Part shown: piece after piece, positions 31,807-40,891 of the stretch
Layout: the number at the start of each line of letters is the position of its first letter
Numbering within the stretch: the stretch's first letter is position 1
Origin: Closterium sp. NIES-65
Taxonomy: Eukaryota; Streptophyta; Zygnematophyceae; Desmidiales; Closteriaceae
Assembly (NCBI GenBank): GCA_948144175.1
Contig: CANXME010002128.1
Location: 186,001-250,000 of the forward strand
Reading direction: 5' to 3'
Length of the DNA: 64,000 nucleotides
The notes under the pieces: model-generated
What the model saw: only the letters and a program-made list of their open reading frames with translations
What the model was told of the DNA's origin: nothing
Database searches by the model: none
Made by a program: the position numbers and the translations under genes

Positions 31807-34800
31807 ATGGCCACCCCCAATGTTCTTACCTTTGACGCTGAGGGGAGGGCCGTTGACTTTGCCGTCTGGATTGAAGACCTGCAGCTGTACTTACTGTGTG
31901 ATGCGATAGATGAGGTCTCTCTCTTTGACTTTGTCTCTGGCGCTGTCCCTGCCCCACCTGCTGATGCTGACTCTGCCGTTCGCTCCAAGTGGGCGACCCG
32001 CGATGCTGCTGCACGTCTTGCTGTGCGTCGCCACCTCCCTTCCTCTGAGCGTGCCCACTTTAGTCAGTGCAAGACCGCTCAGGCCTTGTACGACGCTGTA
32101 GTTGCACGCTACTCCTCCCCTTCCTCCGCTACCCTTAGCCGCCTCATGCTACCGTTTCTCTTCCCTGACCTCGCTTCCTTTCCCACTGTCGCTGACCTCG
32201 TTACCCACCTCCGTGCTAGTGACACCCGCTACCGCGCTGCCCTTCCTGCTGAGTTCCGCGCTGCGAACCCTCCTCCCATGTACATCACTCTCTACTTTCT
32301 CGTCACCCGTCTCCCTGAGTCCCTTCGTGTCGTTAGGGACCAGTTTCTCTCTGTCTGTCCCACCACTCTCACTGTCGACCTCCTTGAGGAGTCCCTGCTA
32401 GCGGCTGAGAAGAGTATTGTCGCTGTAGGGGCCTCTCGGGGTGACCCTCGCACCCCCATCTTTGAGGGGTGTGGTCCTTCCCCCCTGCTGCCCTCTGTCG
32501 CCTCTGCCGCTGCGGCCGACCTCACAGGTTTTGAGTCGGTCGGCGCGGCGTCTGCCCCCAGCGGCAGACGCCGCTCTGGCAAGGGCAAGGGGGGCAAGGG
32601 AGCGGGTGGAGCTAGAGGGGGCGGTGGAGGAGGCGGTGGGGGTGGCGGGGGGAGTGGGGGTGGCGGTGGGGGTGGTGGCGGGAGTGGAGGTACTGGTGGC
32701 GGCGGTGGAGGCGGAGGTGGCGGCGGGGGTGGTAGCGGAGGAGGCGGTGGGAGCGGTGGGAGCGACGGTCCTGGCGGTGGAGACGGGGGTGGCGGTGGAG
32801 GTGGGGGTGGCGGTGGAGGCGGGGGTCGGAGTGGCTCGTCCCAGCGGAGCAGCTCTGGGGGTGGTCAGCGCCAGCAGCAGCAGCAGCAGCAGCCGCAGCA
32901 GCAGCCACAGCAGCAGCAGCGCTCTCGCACCGTCCCCGCCCCTCAGCAGCTCCGTGAGTGGTACGTGCAGCGTCAGCGTGGTGGTGCGCTTGGTCCCTGC
33001 CCCTACGTTCTTCGCACCGGTGACCGTGCAGGGGAGCGGTGTGGAGGCGCCCACACAGCCCGCCGCTGCTTTGGCCGCCTGACCGACGCCTGGCGTCAGC
33101 AGTTTCCGGAGGCCGCTGAGATCCCCCGCTGGGGAGAGCTGTCTAGGGCTGGTGTAGCTATTTATGATCTTGATTTTGATGCTATTCTCGCTGCTATGTA
33201 TGCTGTGACTGGTAGTGATGAGGATGACTGTTACCGGTGTTTCCCGCCCGACCCGGGCATTGGTACTGCCGAGTCAGGTACTAGTGAGGCTGCTGCTCTA
33301 GGTGCCAGTGCGTCTGTGCTCTCAGGTGCTGGTGAGTCTGCCCTCTCAGGTACTGTGTCGGCTTCGGCCTCTCACACCTTCACCCTTGACTCTGGAGCGT
33401 CTCGCTCCTTCTTTAGGGACCGCACCACTCTCACGCCGCTGAGTCGGCCGGTTGCAGTGTCCCTGGCTGACCCCTCTGGGGGGCCTGTCCTGGCTCGCTT
33501 CTCCACTGTCCTCCCGTGTCCGGCGGCCCCCTCTGGCACCCTGACTGGTCTCTACCTCCCCTCGTTCTCGACGAACTTGGTGAGTGGTGCTGACCTCCAG
33601 GATGCGGGTGTCCACCAGTTCACCCCTGCTCGTCAGCGGGTGACCCACTGCACGGAGGAGGATACAGGTCGCCACCTGGCTACGTTTACACGTCGGCCAG
33701 GGTCGAGCCTGTACACACTGACCACTGCTTCTCCTCCAGGTGCTGAGTCTGGTAGGGTCCCTTCGTCTGGTCAGGTGTTTGCTGCAGCGTCCAGGTCTGG
33801 TCCTGAGTCTGCCCCCTGCTCGTGTCGTCGTCTGTCTCACGAGACCCTCCTCTGGCACCACCGCCTTGGCCACCCCTCTCTGCTTCGGCTCAGAGGCATG
33901 GCCTCGCGAGTCCTTGTGTCTGGTCTTCCCCGGTCTCTCCCTCCCCTTCCTCCGGGCCCTGGCCCCACCTGTGTCCCCTGTGTCGAGGTGCGCCAGCGTG
34001 CTGCCCCTCACTCCTCCCAGTTTCCTCCCACAGAGGCCCCGTTGCAGACGCTTCACATGGACGTGTGGGGCCCAGCCCGCGTCCGTGGACAGGGTCAGGA
34101 GCGCTACTTCCTGCTGGTGGTTGACGACTACTCGCGTTACACCACAGTCTTCCCCTTGCGCAGCAAGGGTGAGGTCACTGAGGTGCTGATCGACTGGATC
34201 CGCGCAGCTCGTCTCCAGCTTCGGAGGAGCTTTGGCTCTGACTTCCCTGTTTTGCGTCTGCACTCGGACAGAGGTGGATGGTTCTCCTCCGGCCTCCTGA
34301 GTGCCTATTGTCGTGTGCGAGGCATCCGTCAGACCTTCACGCTTCCGGACTCACCGCAGCAAAATGGGATTGCTGAGCGCCGCATTGGCATGGTCATGGA
34401 CGCCGCTCGTACGTCCATGATGCATGCGGCTGCTCCCCATTTTCTGTGGCCGTTTGCGGTCAGGTACGCTGCGCACCAGATCAACCTCCACCCCAGGGTC
34501 TCTCGACCGGAGACCTCCCCAGCCCTGCTGTGGACCGGGAAGGTTGGCGATGCGTCGACGTTCCGGGTCTGGGGATCTCGGGCGTTTGTTCGCGACCTGT
34601 CTGCGGACAAGCTGTCCCCTCGTGCTTCTCCCTGCGTCTTCCTGGGGTTCCCCCCCGACGCCCCTGGGTGGCAGTTTTACCACCCCACCTCTCGACGTGT
34701 TCTGTCCTCCCAGGACGTCACGTTCGACGAGTCGGTACCCTACTACCGCCTCTTCCCCTACCGCACTCCGTCCCTCCCCCCACCCCCGCTCTTCTTGGTA

Positions 34801-37752
34801 CCAGGTCCCCCCCCGGTAGTCCCCCTCCCCCCTCAGGGTCCTGCCCCTTCAGGTGTGTCCCAGGTAGACGCGGTCGAGCCTGTCGAGGTCACTGGTGACT
34901 CTGGTGCTGCTGCGGGAGCTGAGCCTGGGGGTGCGGAGTCTGGGGGTGCTGAGCCTGGAGGTGCCGAGTCTGGGGGTGCTGAGCCTGGGGGTGCTGTGCC
35001 TGGGGGTGCTGAGCCTGGAGGTGCCGAGTCTGGGGGTGCTGTGCCTGGGGGTGCTGGGCCTGGGGGTGCTGAGCCTGGGGGTGCCGTGCCTGGGGGTGCT
35101 GTGTCTAGGGGTGCTGAGCCTGGAGGTGCTGTGCCTGGGGGTGCTTCGTCTCGCCGGGAGCCACTCTCCCCACAGGAGCTGCGTGAGTGGTTTGCCGGGC
35201 GCTGGAGGCGTGCTGCTGGTGCTGGTGGTTCTTCGGCTGCAGAGGGCACTGCTGCTGCGCGCCCCGCCGGCGCTCGTACTGTGGGTGCTGGAGCTGCTGA
35301 GTCTGAGAGTTCTCCTGGAGCTGTTACTGCTGAGGGTGTTGGCGCTGAGCCTGCCGTTGGCGGCCCGACTGACAGTGCTCCTGGTGCTGCGGCTGGAGGT
35401 TCTGGAGCTTCTGGTGGTGCTGCTGGAGGTGCTGCTGGAGTGGGTGCTCCTGCCGGGGCTGCTGGTGCTGTTCCTGCTGTTTCTAGCGTCGCCGCGCGGC
35501 CCCGACCGTACTTCGTTCCGCTCCTGCAGCAGGTTCTTGGTCTTACACCTCCTCCTCCTCCCTTAGAGGGTCCGCAGCCTGTCCGGTCACAGCCACAGCT
35601 ACAGCCTGCCTCCCCTTTGCCTGCTCCTTCTCCCTACGCTGGTCCGACTGGAGGTCTTACTGAGCGTCGTGAGCCTGCGTCTCGTCCTGTGTCGCCTGTT
35701 CGTACTGACCGCGCTAGTGGTCGCGGGTCGCGTCAGCGTCCTCCTCCTGTCCCTGGCACGCACCGGATGTCACTGCGTCCGTCCACTGCTCCTCTGCGTG
35801 CCCCTTTGCCTTCTCCTCCTGCTTCCTCTCTTCCTGCTCTTGCCGACCCGGAGTCGGACGCTCTTCGTGCTGCCAGTCCTACTGTCACGCGTCTCCTGGC
35901 TACTGCTGTCACTGACCCCTCCTTCGAGTCGTCTGCTGCGTCTGCCCTTGTCACTGAGCTTGTCGACTTTGCTGCGCGCTGTCGTCTAGACTACGCTGCT
36001 CGTCTTGTCACTGAGTCTGAGTCCGCCTGTCCTCCGTCCGTCGGGGGTGAGTGTGCCCTTGGCACGGACGTCCTTGAGGACAGGCAGGAGGAGTTCCAGT
36101 GTCTGGCCGCCGCTTCACCTCGTCTCGCGTCTGTACTGCTAGCCCCTGAGGGAGACCCGGATGCACCAGACATCCCGACTCCGCGCTCTTACGCGGAGGC
36201 GATAGAGGGTCCCTACTCCTCTCAGTGGCAGGCAGCTATGGATGCAGAGATGGCTTCCTGGAAGTCCACAGGCACCTACGTTGACGCTGTTCCCCCTCCT
36301 GGGGCGAACATCGTCAGTGGCATGTGGATTTTCAGGGTGAAGCGGCCGCCGGGTTCTCCGCCTGTCTTCAAGGCGCGTTACGTGGCTCGTGGCTTCAGTC
36401 AGCGGCAGGGGGTTGACTACTTTCAGACCTTCTCCCCCACCCCGAAGATGACCACTCTTCGGGTTCTGCTACACGTTGCTGCTCACCGTGACTACGAGCT
36501 GCACTCCCTCGACTTCAGCACAGCTTTCTTGCAGGGCAGCCTGCACGAGGAGATCTGGCTGCGTCGCCCACCTGGCTTCACTGGGTCTTTCCCTCCTGGT
36601 ACCCAGTGGAGTCTCCGGCGTCCAGTCTACGGTCTCCGCCAGGCGCCACGTGAGTGGCACGACACACTGAGGACTACGCTCGCGGCACTTGGGTTTGCTC
36701 CTTCCACTGCCGACCCGTCGCTGTTTCTGCGCACCGACACCTCTCTGCCGCCGTTCTACATCCTCGTGTACGTCGACGACTTGGTCTTTGCCACAGCTGA
36801 CACTGCTGGACTCGCCTACGTGAAGTCCGAGCTGCAGAAGAGACACACGTGCACTGACCTGGGTGAACTGCGCAGCTACCTTGGCTTGCAGATCACCCGG
36901 GACAGAGCACGCCGCACCATTACCCTGACTCAGTCACACATGGTGCAGCAGGTCCTTCAGCGCTTCGGCTTCACGTACTCCTCGCCTCAGGCCACTCCTC
37001 TGCCTACTCGCCACTCGCTCTCAGCTCTGCCTTCGGATGAGTCCGTAGAGTCGAGTGGCCCGTTTGCAGAGCTTGTTGGCTGCCTCATGTACCTGATGAC
37101 CTGCACACGACCTGACCTCGCATACCCTCTTAGCATTCTCGCACGCTTTGTTGCTCCTGGGAGACACCGACCAGAGCACATGGCTGCAGCGAAGAGGGTG
37201 TTGCGCTACTTGTGCAGTACGTCGGGCATGGGGCTAGTGCTTGGAGGGCGCAGTCCAGTGGTCCTCACTGGGCACGCAGACGCTTCTTGGGCTGACGACC
37301 AGGCTACGCAGCGGTCGTCACAGGGTTACACCTTCAGCCTTGGTTCCGGCTCTGTCTCGTGGCGGGCTACCCGCTCGTCTTCTGTTCTCGGCTCCAGTTG
37401 TGAGGCTGAGATCTACGCTGGGGCTATGGCTGCACAGGAGTTACGCTGGCTCACCTACCTGCTGACCGACCTTGGAGAGCAGCCTCGTTCTCCTCCAGTC
37501 CTGTACGTAGACAACAAGGCCATGCTGGCCTTGTGTCGAGAGCAGCGACTGGAGCACAGAACGAAGCACATTGCTCTTCGCTACTTTCTTGCTCGTGAGC
37601 TACAGCAGCGTGGACAGCTGCGACTTGCGTACGTGGCCTCTGAGGCCAACACTGCTGATGTCTTCACCAAGGCACTTGCGCCTTGTGATCATCAGCGTTG
37701 CTGCACGCAGTTGGGTCTTGTGCCTGTCTTGCCTCACTTGCTCTCCTCTTGA
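31807..37752 (+). CDS. Copia element B Gag-Pol polyprotein, intact (1981 aa)
   Basis: The start chosen is ATG 31807 (MATPNVLTFDAEGRAVDFAV), the beginning of a Gag whose close relatives I recall from zygnematophyte genomes. Gag continues to about 32.5 kb, then a Gly-rich tract of about 100 residues and a Gln-rich tract. Next is an unusual knuckle CPYVLRTGDRAGERC ... H ... C. Protease: LDSGASRSFF near 33.39 kb. Integrase: HHRLGHPS ... CVPC, then the DDE residues in MDVWGPA, SDRGGWF and PQQNGIAER. A 15-bp repeat tract (AEPGGAESGG) spans 34.9-35.15 kb. RT runs from about 36.2 kb with VYVDDLVFAT near 36.77 kb; RNase H is ADASWADD ... CEAEIYA ... VDNKAM ... TADVFTKAL. There is no stop or frameshift over 5.9 kb, so the enzyme set looks complete. 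Confidence 0.96.
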   Translation: MATPNVLTFDAEGRAVDFAVWIEDLQLYLLCDAIDEVSLFDFVSGAVPAPPADADSAVRSKWATRDAAARLAVRRHLPSSERAHFSQCKTAQALYDAVVARYSSPSSATLSRLMLPFLFPDLASFPTVADLVTHLRASDTRYRAALPAEFRAANPPPMYITLYFLVTRLPESLRVVRDQFLSVCPTTLTVDLLEESLLAAEKSIVAVGASRGDPRTPIFEGCGPSPLLPSVASAAAADLTGFESVGAASAPSGRRRSGKGKGGKGAGGARGGGGGGGGGGGGSGGGGGGGGGSGGTGGGGGGGGGGGGGSGGGGGSGGSDGPGGGDGGGGGGGGGGGGGGRSGSSQRSSSGGGQRQQQQQQQPQQQPQQQQRSRTVPAPQQLREWYVQRQRGGALGPCPYVLRTGDRAGERCGGAHTARRCFGRLTDAWRQQFPEAAEIPRWGELSRAGVAIYDLDFDAILAAMYAVTGSDEDDCYRCFPPDPGIGTAESGTSEAAALGASASVLSGAGESALSGTVSASASHTFTLDSGASRSFFRDRTTLTPLSRPVAVSLADPSGGPVLARFSTVLPCPAAPSGTLTGLYLPSFSTNLVSGADLQDAGVHQFTPARQRVTHCTEEDTGRHLATFTRRPGSSLYTLTTASPPGAESGRVPSSGQVFAAASRSGPESAPCSCRRLSHETLLWHHRLGHPSLLRLRGMASRVLVSGLPRSLPPLPPGPGPTCVPCVEVRQRAAPHSSQFPPTEAPLQTLHMDVWGPARVRGQGQERYFLLVVDDYSRYTTVFPLRSKGEVTEVLIDWIRAARLQLRRSFGSDFPVLRLHSDRGGWFSSGLLSAYCRVRGIRQTFTLPDSPQQNGIAERRIGMVMDAARTSMMHAAAPHFLWPFAVRYAAHQINLHPRVSRPETSPALLWTGKVGDASTFRVWGSRAFVRDLSADKLSPRASPCVFLGFPPDAPGWQFYHPTSRRVLSSQDVTFDESVPYYRLFPYRTPSLPPPPLFLVPGPPPVVPLPPQGPAPSGVSQVDAVEPVEVTGDSGAAAGAEPGGAESGGAEPGGAESGGAEPGGAVPGGAEPGGAESGGAVPGGAGPGGAEPGGAVPGGAVSRGAEPGGAVPGGASSRREPLSPQELREWFAGRWRRAAGAGGSSAAEGTAAARPAGARTVGAGAAESESSPGAVTAEGVGAEPAVGGPTDSAPGAAAGGSGASGGAAGGAAGVGAPAGAAGAVPAVSSVAARPRPYFVPLLQQVLGLTPPPPPLEGPQPVRSQPQLQPASPLPAPSPYAGPTGGLTERREPASRPVSPVRTDRASGRGSRQRPPPVPGTHRMSLRPSTAPLRAPLPSPPASSLPALADPESDALRAASPTVTRLLATAVTDPSFESSAASALVTELVDFAARCRLDYAARLVTESESACPPSVGGECALGTDVLEDRQEEFQCLAAASPRLASVLLAPEGDPDAPDIPTPRSYAEAIEGPYSSQWQAAMDAEMASWKSTGTYVDAVPPPGANIVSGMWIFRVKRPPGSPPVFKARYVARGFSQRQGVDYFQTFSPTPKMTTLRVLLHVAAHRDYELHSLDFSTAFLQGSLHEEIWLRRPPGFTGSFPPGTQWSLRRPVYGLRQAPREWHDTLRTTLAALGFAPSTADPSLFLRTDTSLPPFYILVYVDDLVFATADTAGLAYVKSELQKRHTCTDLGELRSYLGLQITRDRARRTITLTQSHMVQQVLQRFGFTYSSPQATPLPTRHSLSALPSDESVESSGPFAELVGCLMYLMTCTRPDLAYPLSILARFVAPGRHRPEHMAAAKRVLRYLCSTSGMGLVLGGRSPVVLTGHADASWADDQATQRSSQGYTFSLGSGSVSWRATRSSSVLGSSCEAEIYAGAMAAQELRWLTYLLTDLGEQPRSPPVLYVDNKAMLALCREQRLEHRTKHIALRYFLARELQQRGQLRLAYVASEANTADVFTKALAPCDHQRCCTQLGLVPVLPHLLSS

Positions 37753-37949
37753 CCTTGCTTGTACTCTCGCATATATATACTCTTGCTCTTGTATATCTCT
37801 ATATATGATCTTGCATGTAAACTGGCCTTGTGGCCTTTGAACTTGTGCTCGGAATGCGTGGTGACTTTGTGATCCACCCTGAGCTTTGCTTTGCTTTGCT
37901 TGACTGGTCTTGTGACCCCTTGTTCTCCCCCACTTTGCCTATGGGGGTG

Positions 37950-38081
37950 TGTCAGAACTTATAGCTTACTTGTTTCTGTAGGCTATAGTGGGGTATCCCA
38001 TAGGGGGTACAACCCAATTAGGGTTTCCTATTTGTACTCACTTCGTTCATAGTCATTTCATTCTCGTTCTTTGTTTCCACA
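37950..38081 (+). repeat. 3' LTR of copia element B (132 bp)
   Basis: Identical by eye to the 5' LTR and followed directly by GTGAG. The tract before it ends ATGGGGGTG, a short polypurine-like primer site. Confidence 0.96.
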
Positions 38082-38086
38082 GTGAG

Positions 38087-38333
38087 AGATAGCGACCAGG
38101 TACGCCCACTTTTGGAACAGCGGGTGGTTGCACAAGGGGTTCATCTGCACATATGGATGCCTCTCGCAATTGCACCGCGGGTTTCTCACACCGTACTGAT
38201 GGCAGAACGCCCACATTATAGCCAGATCCTGTGCAACAACGAGGCGTCCGATGCTCGCGAGGGTCTCAAGGAACCTCGCCCCCGCATAGTGCCTCTTCAG
38301 CGGATCGGTCTGCGCAGCGTTCCATTCTTCGAC
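38087..38333 (-). CDS. Crypton-like gene, exon D, 5' part
   Basis: After the acceptor CCCGTCAG the frame reads VEEWNAAQTDPLKRHYAG, then FLETLASIGRLVVAQDLAIM, a Cys-rich stretch RNPRCNCERH and PLFQKWAYLVAIS. The pattern FL-x-x-L-x-x-x-R-x-V-x-x-QD-x-A matches the helical tail after the catalytic Tyr in Crypton recombinases. At 38086 the copia duplication GTGAG starts. The exon resumes at 30762 with the frame reading HFQGEKLRATGQTTAKV to a GTAAGT donor. The reunited exon is 300 nt, phase 0 at both ends. Confidence 0.8.
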
Positions 38334-38425
38334 CTGACGGGACGAGTATGCAGGAGAAATGCGACGGTTCATAATTGCGTATCAAAATTAAGCTATGAAC
38401 GCCTAGACTGTACACTAGCACGTAC

Positions 38426-39350
38426 CTTCTTCCAACCCTCTTCGACCCAGGGGAAAATGTGAAGCCTCAAGAGATCCAAGAGCTGCAACCACTCATCCTT
38501 CTCCTTATCCTTATGCCGCGGAAGCTTGGCGCGGGCTCTGCCGATGTAGTAGCCTCCACGATCCCCGCTGAATCTTGCCAGCAGCCAAACCGGCTTGAAC
38601 GGAATGCCGAACACATAACACCTCCGCAACTCCCCCTGCGCCCATCCACCCAGAGTGCCGATATCGTTGTCGGAGCAACCGTCGTCATGGAGTTGTTGCG
38701 CTCCGGATCTGCGAAATGCATGTGTCACCTTGCTCAGAATCCATCTCGCCTTCGTCATGGCCCACTTAATCCAGGTGTTATGCGTTTTGTAGTGCATCTC
38801 GTCTTGCCTCTGCTTTCCCCGGTCGCCCTTCTTCAAAGAAAAGAAGAGGTGCGCTTTAGTCCACAAGATCGGTTCAGAAAAGTCAAGAGGCTCGACGATA
38901 CCGGGGCCGTAGCGTAGAGGAACGAGGTCGTAGATGAAATGAAGCCACAGAAACACATGGCCCATTCCGCAGAGCCGCCAGTCCCTATGCCTTGCAAGAA
39001 ACTGATGACTCAGCTTGTTGTTGGGGTTGGTCTTCGACTTCCTGGGAACAACGACGAGTATGAAAACGTCCAGATAGTCGTCGAGGTGTGATGTGCTCCG
39101 CGTTATGCGGACAAACAGGTTCCCAAGGCGAATCTTTTGAATGCTGCACCCTCTTCCAAGAAATTGGTGTCCGAGGTGCATCATAACCGGGACTTGCAGA
39201 GCCTTCCTGAGAGGAAGCGAGATTTGTGATGGAGGCGTCCGCCACCAGATCTCTGGGAGCTCTTTTCGCAGAACAGTAAGATGCAGCGTCCTATACTGGC
39301 TTCCCGTATAGCAATCACCAATTGATCCACGGGTTTGATCTCGACCATCC
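38426..39350 (-). CDS. Crypton-like gene, exon C: tyrosine recombinase catalytic core
   Basis: The exon is 925 nt, with acceptor TATGCAG before 39350 and donor GTACGT after 38426. In order it reads: MMHLGHQFLGRG (candidate first catalytic Arg), DYLDVFILVVVPRKSKTN, ARHRDWRLCGMGHVFLWLHF, then KTHNTWIKW, VTHAFRRSGAQQLHDDG (the H-x-x-R box), IGTLGGWAQGELRRCYVFG (G-x-W and the Tyr nucleophile), a hydrophobic L-x-x-L-A-R-F segment, YYIGRARAKLP, and LLRLHIFPWVEEGW. The KTN ... RHRD-x-x-L-C ... H-x-x-R ... W ... C-Y ... FPW series is the diagnostic layout of Crypton recombinases (Ndc10 domain II-like). These enzymes cut and rejoin DNA through a 3'-phosphotyrosine. All expected catalytic positions appear present. 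Confidence 0.85.
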
Positions 39351-39432
39351 CTGCATAGAATAGCACAGTAAATATGTAAACCATGTAGATCAACATTCAC
39401 ACAAACAGAAAGCACACGTATATGTTACTCAC

Positions 39433-40154
39433 GAGGCTTGCTCGTCGTTCAGATCCTTCAGCTTGACTTTGAGATAATCCCGAGCATCCTTGATCCAGTC
39501 CTTGGTCAGTGTGATGGAGAAGCCGTAGAGCCTCGCCTCGCATCTGGCAAGGCATCCCATTGCGTTCGTCTTTGCCTTGATCATTGAAGCCGTGCACCCC
39601 TTTGCCTCCTTCCCCACATATTTCTCGACGTCTGGCCGCATTTTTCCACGCAAAAACTTTGCCTGCTCGTCAGTTTTGCAGAAGAGATGCTCGATGTATC
39701 GGCCGAGCCTCCATTCCGTGACTCGCGGCCCGTGCAGATGAATCTGCCACTCGTCAGAGCTGCACGACCACCCATCATTTCCCAAGTTATTGCTCATATG
39801 AAACCCAACCTCGTCGTGCAGAGAGGGAGCCAGCCTATCTGCCACAGGGACATCTACCATCATTGCCATGAAGATTATCACCCACCACTTGAAGTATTGA
39901 AAGTGGAAACAATAGTGCCTTCTCGTGTCGGCCTCTATCAGTCAAAGCGGGATTGTTGAACGCCGGATCCTGCTCTCCTTTTCCGCAATGTCGGTCTGCC
40001 GCTGCGCATTTCCGGGGGCCGCAGCCTGCTTGACATGGCTCGCAGAATCGGGAGGTCGTCGTCGTCCCGGCGATGATTCTCCCTCCTCTTCTACGTCAGA
40101 GTGATCTCCATCCTCCTCGTACCGTTCTTCGGGCGCACCGGGTCGTGGGCGCAC
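39433..40154 (-). pseudogene. Crypton-like gene, exon B with an in-frame TGA
   Basis: The frame opens no later than ATG 40154 (MRPRPGAPEERYEEDGD) and runs 240 codons to a GTGAGT donor after 39433 (phase 2), broken only by TGA at 39942-39944. Beyond the stop, in the same frame, come TRRHYCFHFQYFKWWVIIF and then a region rich in Trp, Lys and Cys ending DYLKVKLKDLNDEQA. This would be the N-terminal, SAM-like part of a tyrosine recombinase. The stop may be a nonsense mutation, or a short intron may remove it; I found no strong donor for the latter. The exon's 5' acceptor is not resolved (candidates lie near 40170-40200). Confidence 0.5.
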
Positions 40155-40582
40155 TCCATCGCCTCTTGGCCCTGTTGATTGTGTAGGTGGTTGTGGTATT
40201 TTGCTCTAGCTGGTTGTGGGCTAAGGGTTTGGGCAAAATATGGTGGTTAGACTTGTTGTGGGCTGGAATTGATCTCGCACCTAACAAGCACCAACAAACC
40301 TTTGCTATTCACTACAACACCTTTGGTGTTGCTAGTTTAGCACTCTGGGTTGTTGGGGATTGTTGTAGGGCGAGGGTTGGGTTGGTAGGGTTTGAACAAC
40401 TCGTCACTTTTCAGATCTGAACTCTTGCTAAAGCTAGTCTCTTGATCTAATCCATGGCTGCCTATTAATTCTGCCAGAATACACCGTCGCACTTAGATCG
40501 CGATAGCGATCGGCCTAGATCTTGGTTGAAAACGTGCGTTACCATTCTGGAAAGTAGAGATTAAGACCTTTTTAACGCGTAC

Positions 40583-40891
40583 CTTCTCATAGTTCAAGGT
40601 TACGTGAGCTGCACGCAATGTTCCATCGAAGTCGGCGGACTTAATCTCTTGTACGCTCTCCAGATTTGCTCGCTTTCCATCAGGCCCTTCACTCCACTGG
40701 ACTTGAATCCGAACGGATGGTTCGTAGAGACCACCCTGAAACAAATCCTCCTCGGTCGCCTCAAACTCGCTATCGTTATCGCGATCCTGTGCGTAGTCTT
40801 GGTCAGTATTCTCATCGTCCTCCAGGTCTTCTTCTCCATCCTCTGCGCCCTGGGTTGCCATGGGGCGAGAGTGGACCGAGCTGTCGGCCAT
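40583..40891 (-). CDS. Crypton-like gene, candidate exon A (acidic N-terminus)
   Basis: The ATG at 40891 opens 103 codons rich in Asp and Glu (EEDLEDDENTDQDYAQDRD), followed by VRIQVQWSEGPDGKRANLES and ending LNYEK at a GTACGCG donor (GT at 40582-40581), phase 0. No known domain is recognised. It lies 430 bp upstream of exon B. Its membership of the recombinase gene is inferred from orientation, the good donor and the absence of any other downstream partner. It might be a separate small gene. Confidence 0.45.

Larger units (their letters stand above)
30763..38086 (+). mobile_element. Ty1/copia LTR retrotransposon B, full length, very young, inside the Crypton-like gene
   Basis: The element proper is 30768-38081 (7314 bp). 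Its 132-bp LTRs (TGTCAGAACT ... GTTTCCACA) are identical by eye. The target-site duplication GTGAG is at 30763-30767 and 38082-38086. The primer-binding site abuts the 5' LTR at 30900 (TGGAATCAGAGCAGG), one mismatch from the plant initiator-Met site. A GC-rich tandem leader is followed by one uninterrupted gag-pol frame. Identical LTRs plus an open frame mean a recent and possibly autonomous copy. It is antisense to the gene it splits. A third, decayed relative lies at 42.6-48.4 kb. Confidence 0.96.
29653..40891 (-). pseudogene. Crypton-type tyrosine recombinase gene, multi-exon, interrupted by a copia insertion
   Basis: Minus-strand exons by splice sites and phase: A 40891-40583; B ending 39433; C 39350-38426; D 38333-38087, resuming at 30762-30715 beyond the retroelement; E 30639-29653. 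All junctions join in frame (phases 0, 2, 0, 0 where determined; the A/B acceptor is unclear). Exon C carries the Crypton/Ndc10-domain-II-type tyrosine recombinase core, exon D its C-terminal part and exon E a Lys/Arg-rich DNA-binding-like region. Cryptons are DNA transposons that use only a tyrosine recombinase and leave no long terminal repeats, so the element's own borders cannot be seen. The copia insertion in exon D and a TGA in exon B make this copy defective. It could instead be a domesticated host gene that was recently broken. Confidence 0.8.

Noticed and set aside
35527-35989. Leu-rich alternative frames in copia element B
   Set aside because: They are out of frame with the intact gag-pol and lie wholly within it.
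38087-40891. Reading the Crypton-like exons as an Ndc10 kinetochore protein
   Set aside because: Ndc10 proper is restricted to budding yeasts; the KTN, RHRD, H-x-x-R and Tyr boxes are those of transposon recombinases with catalytic residues present.
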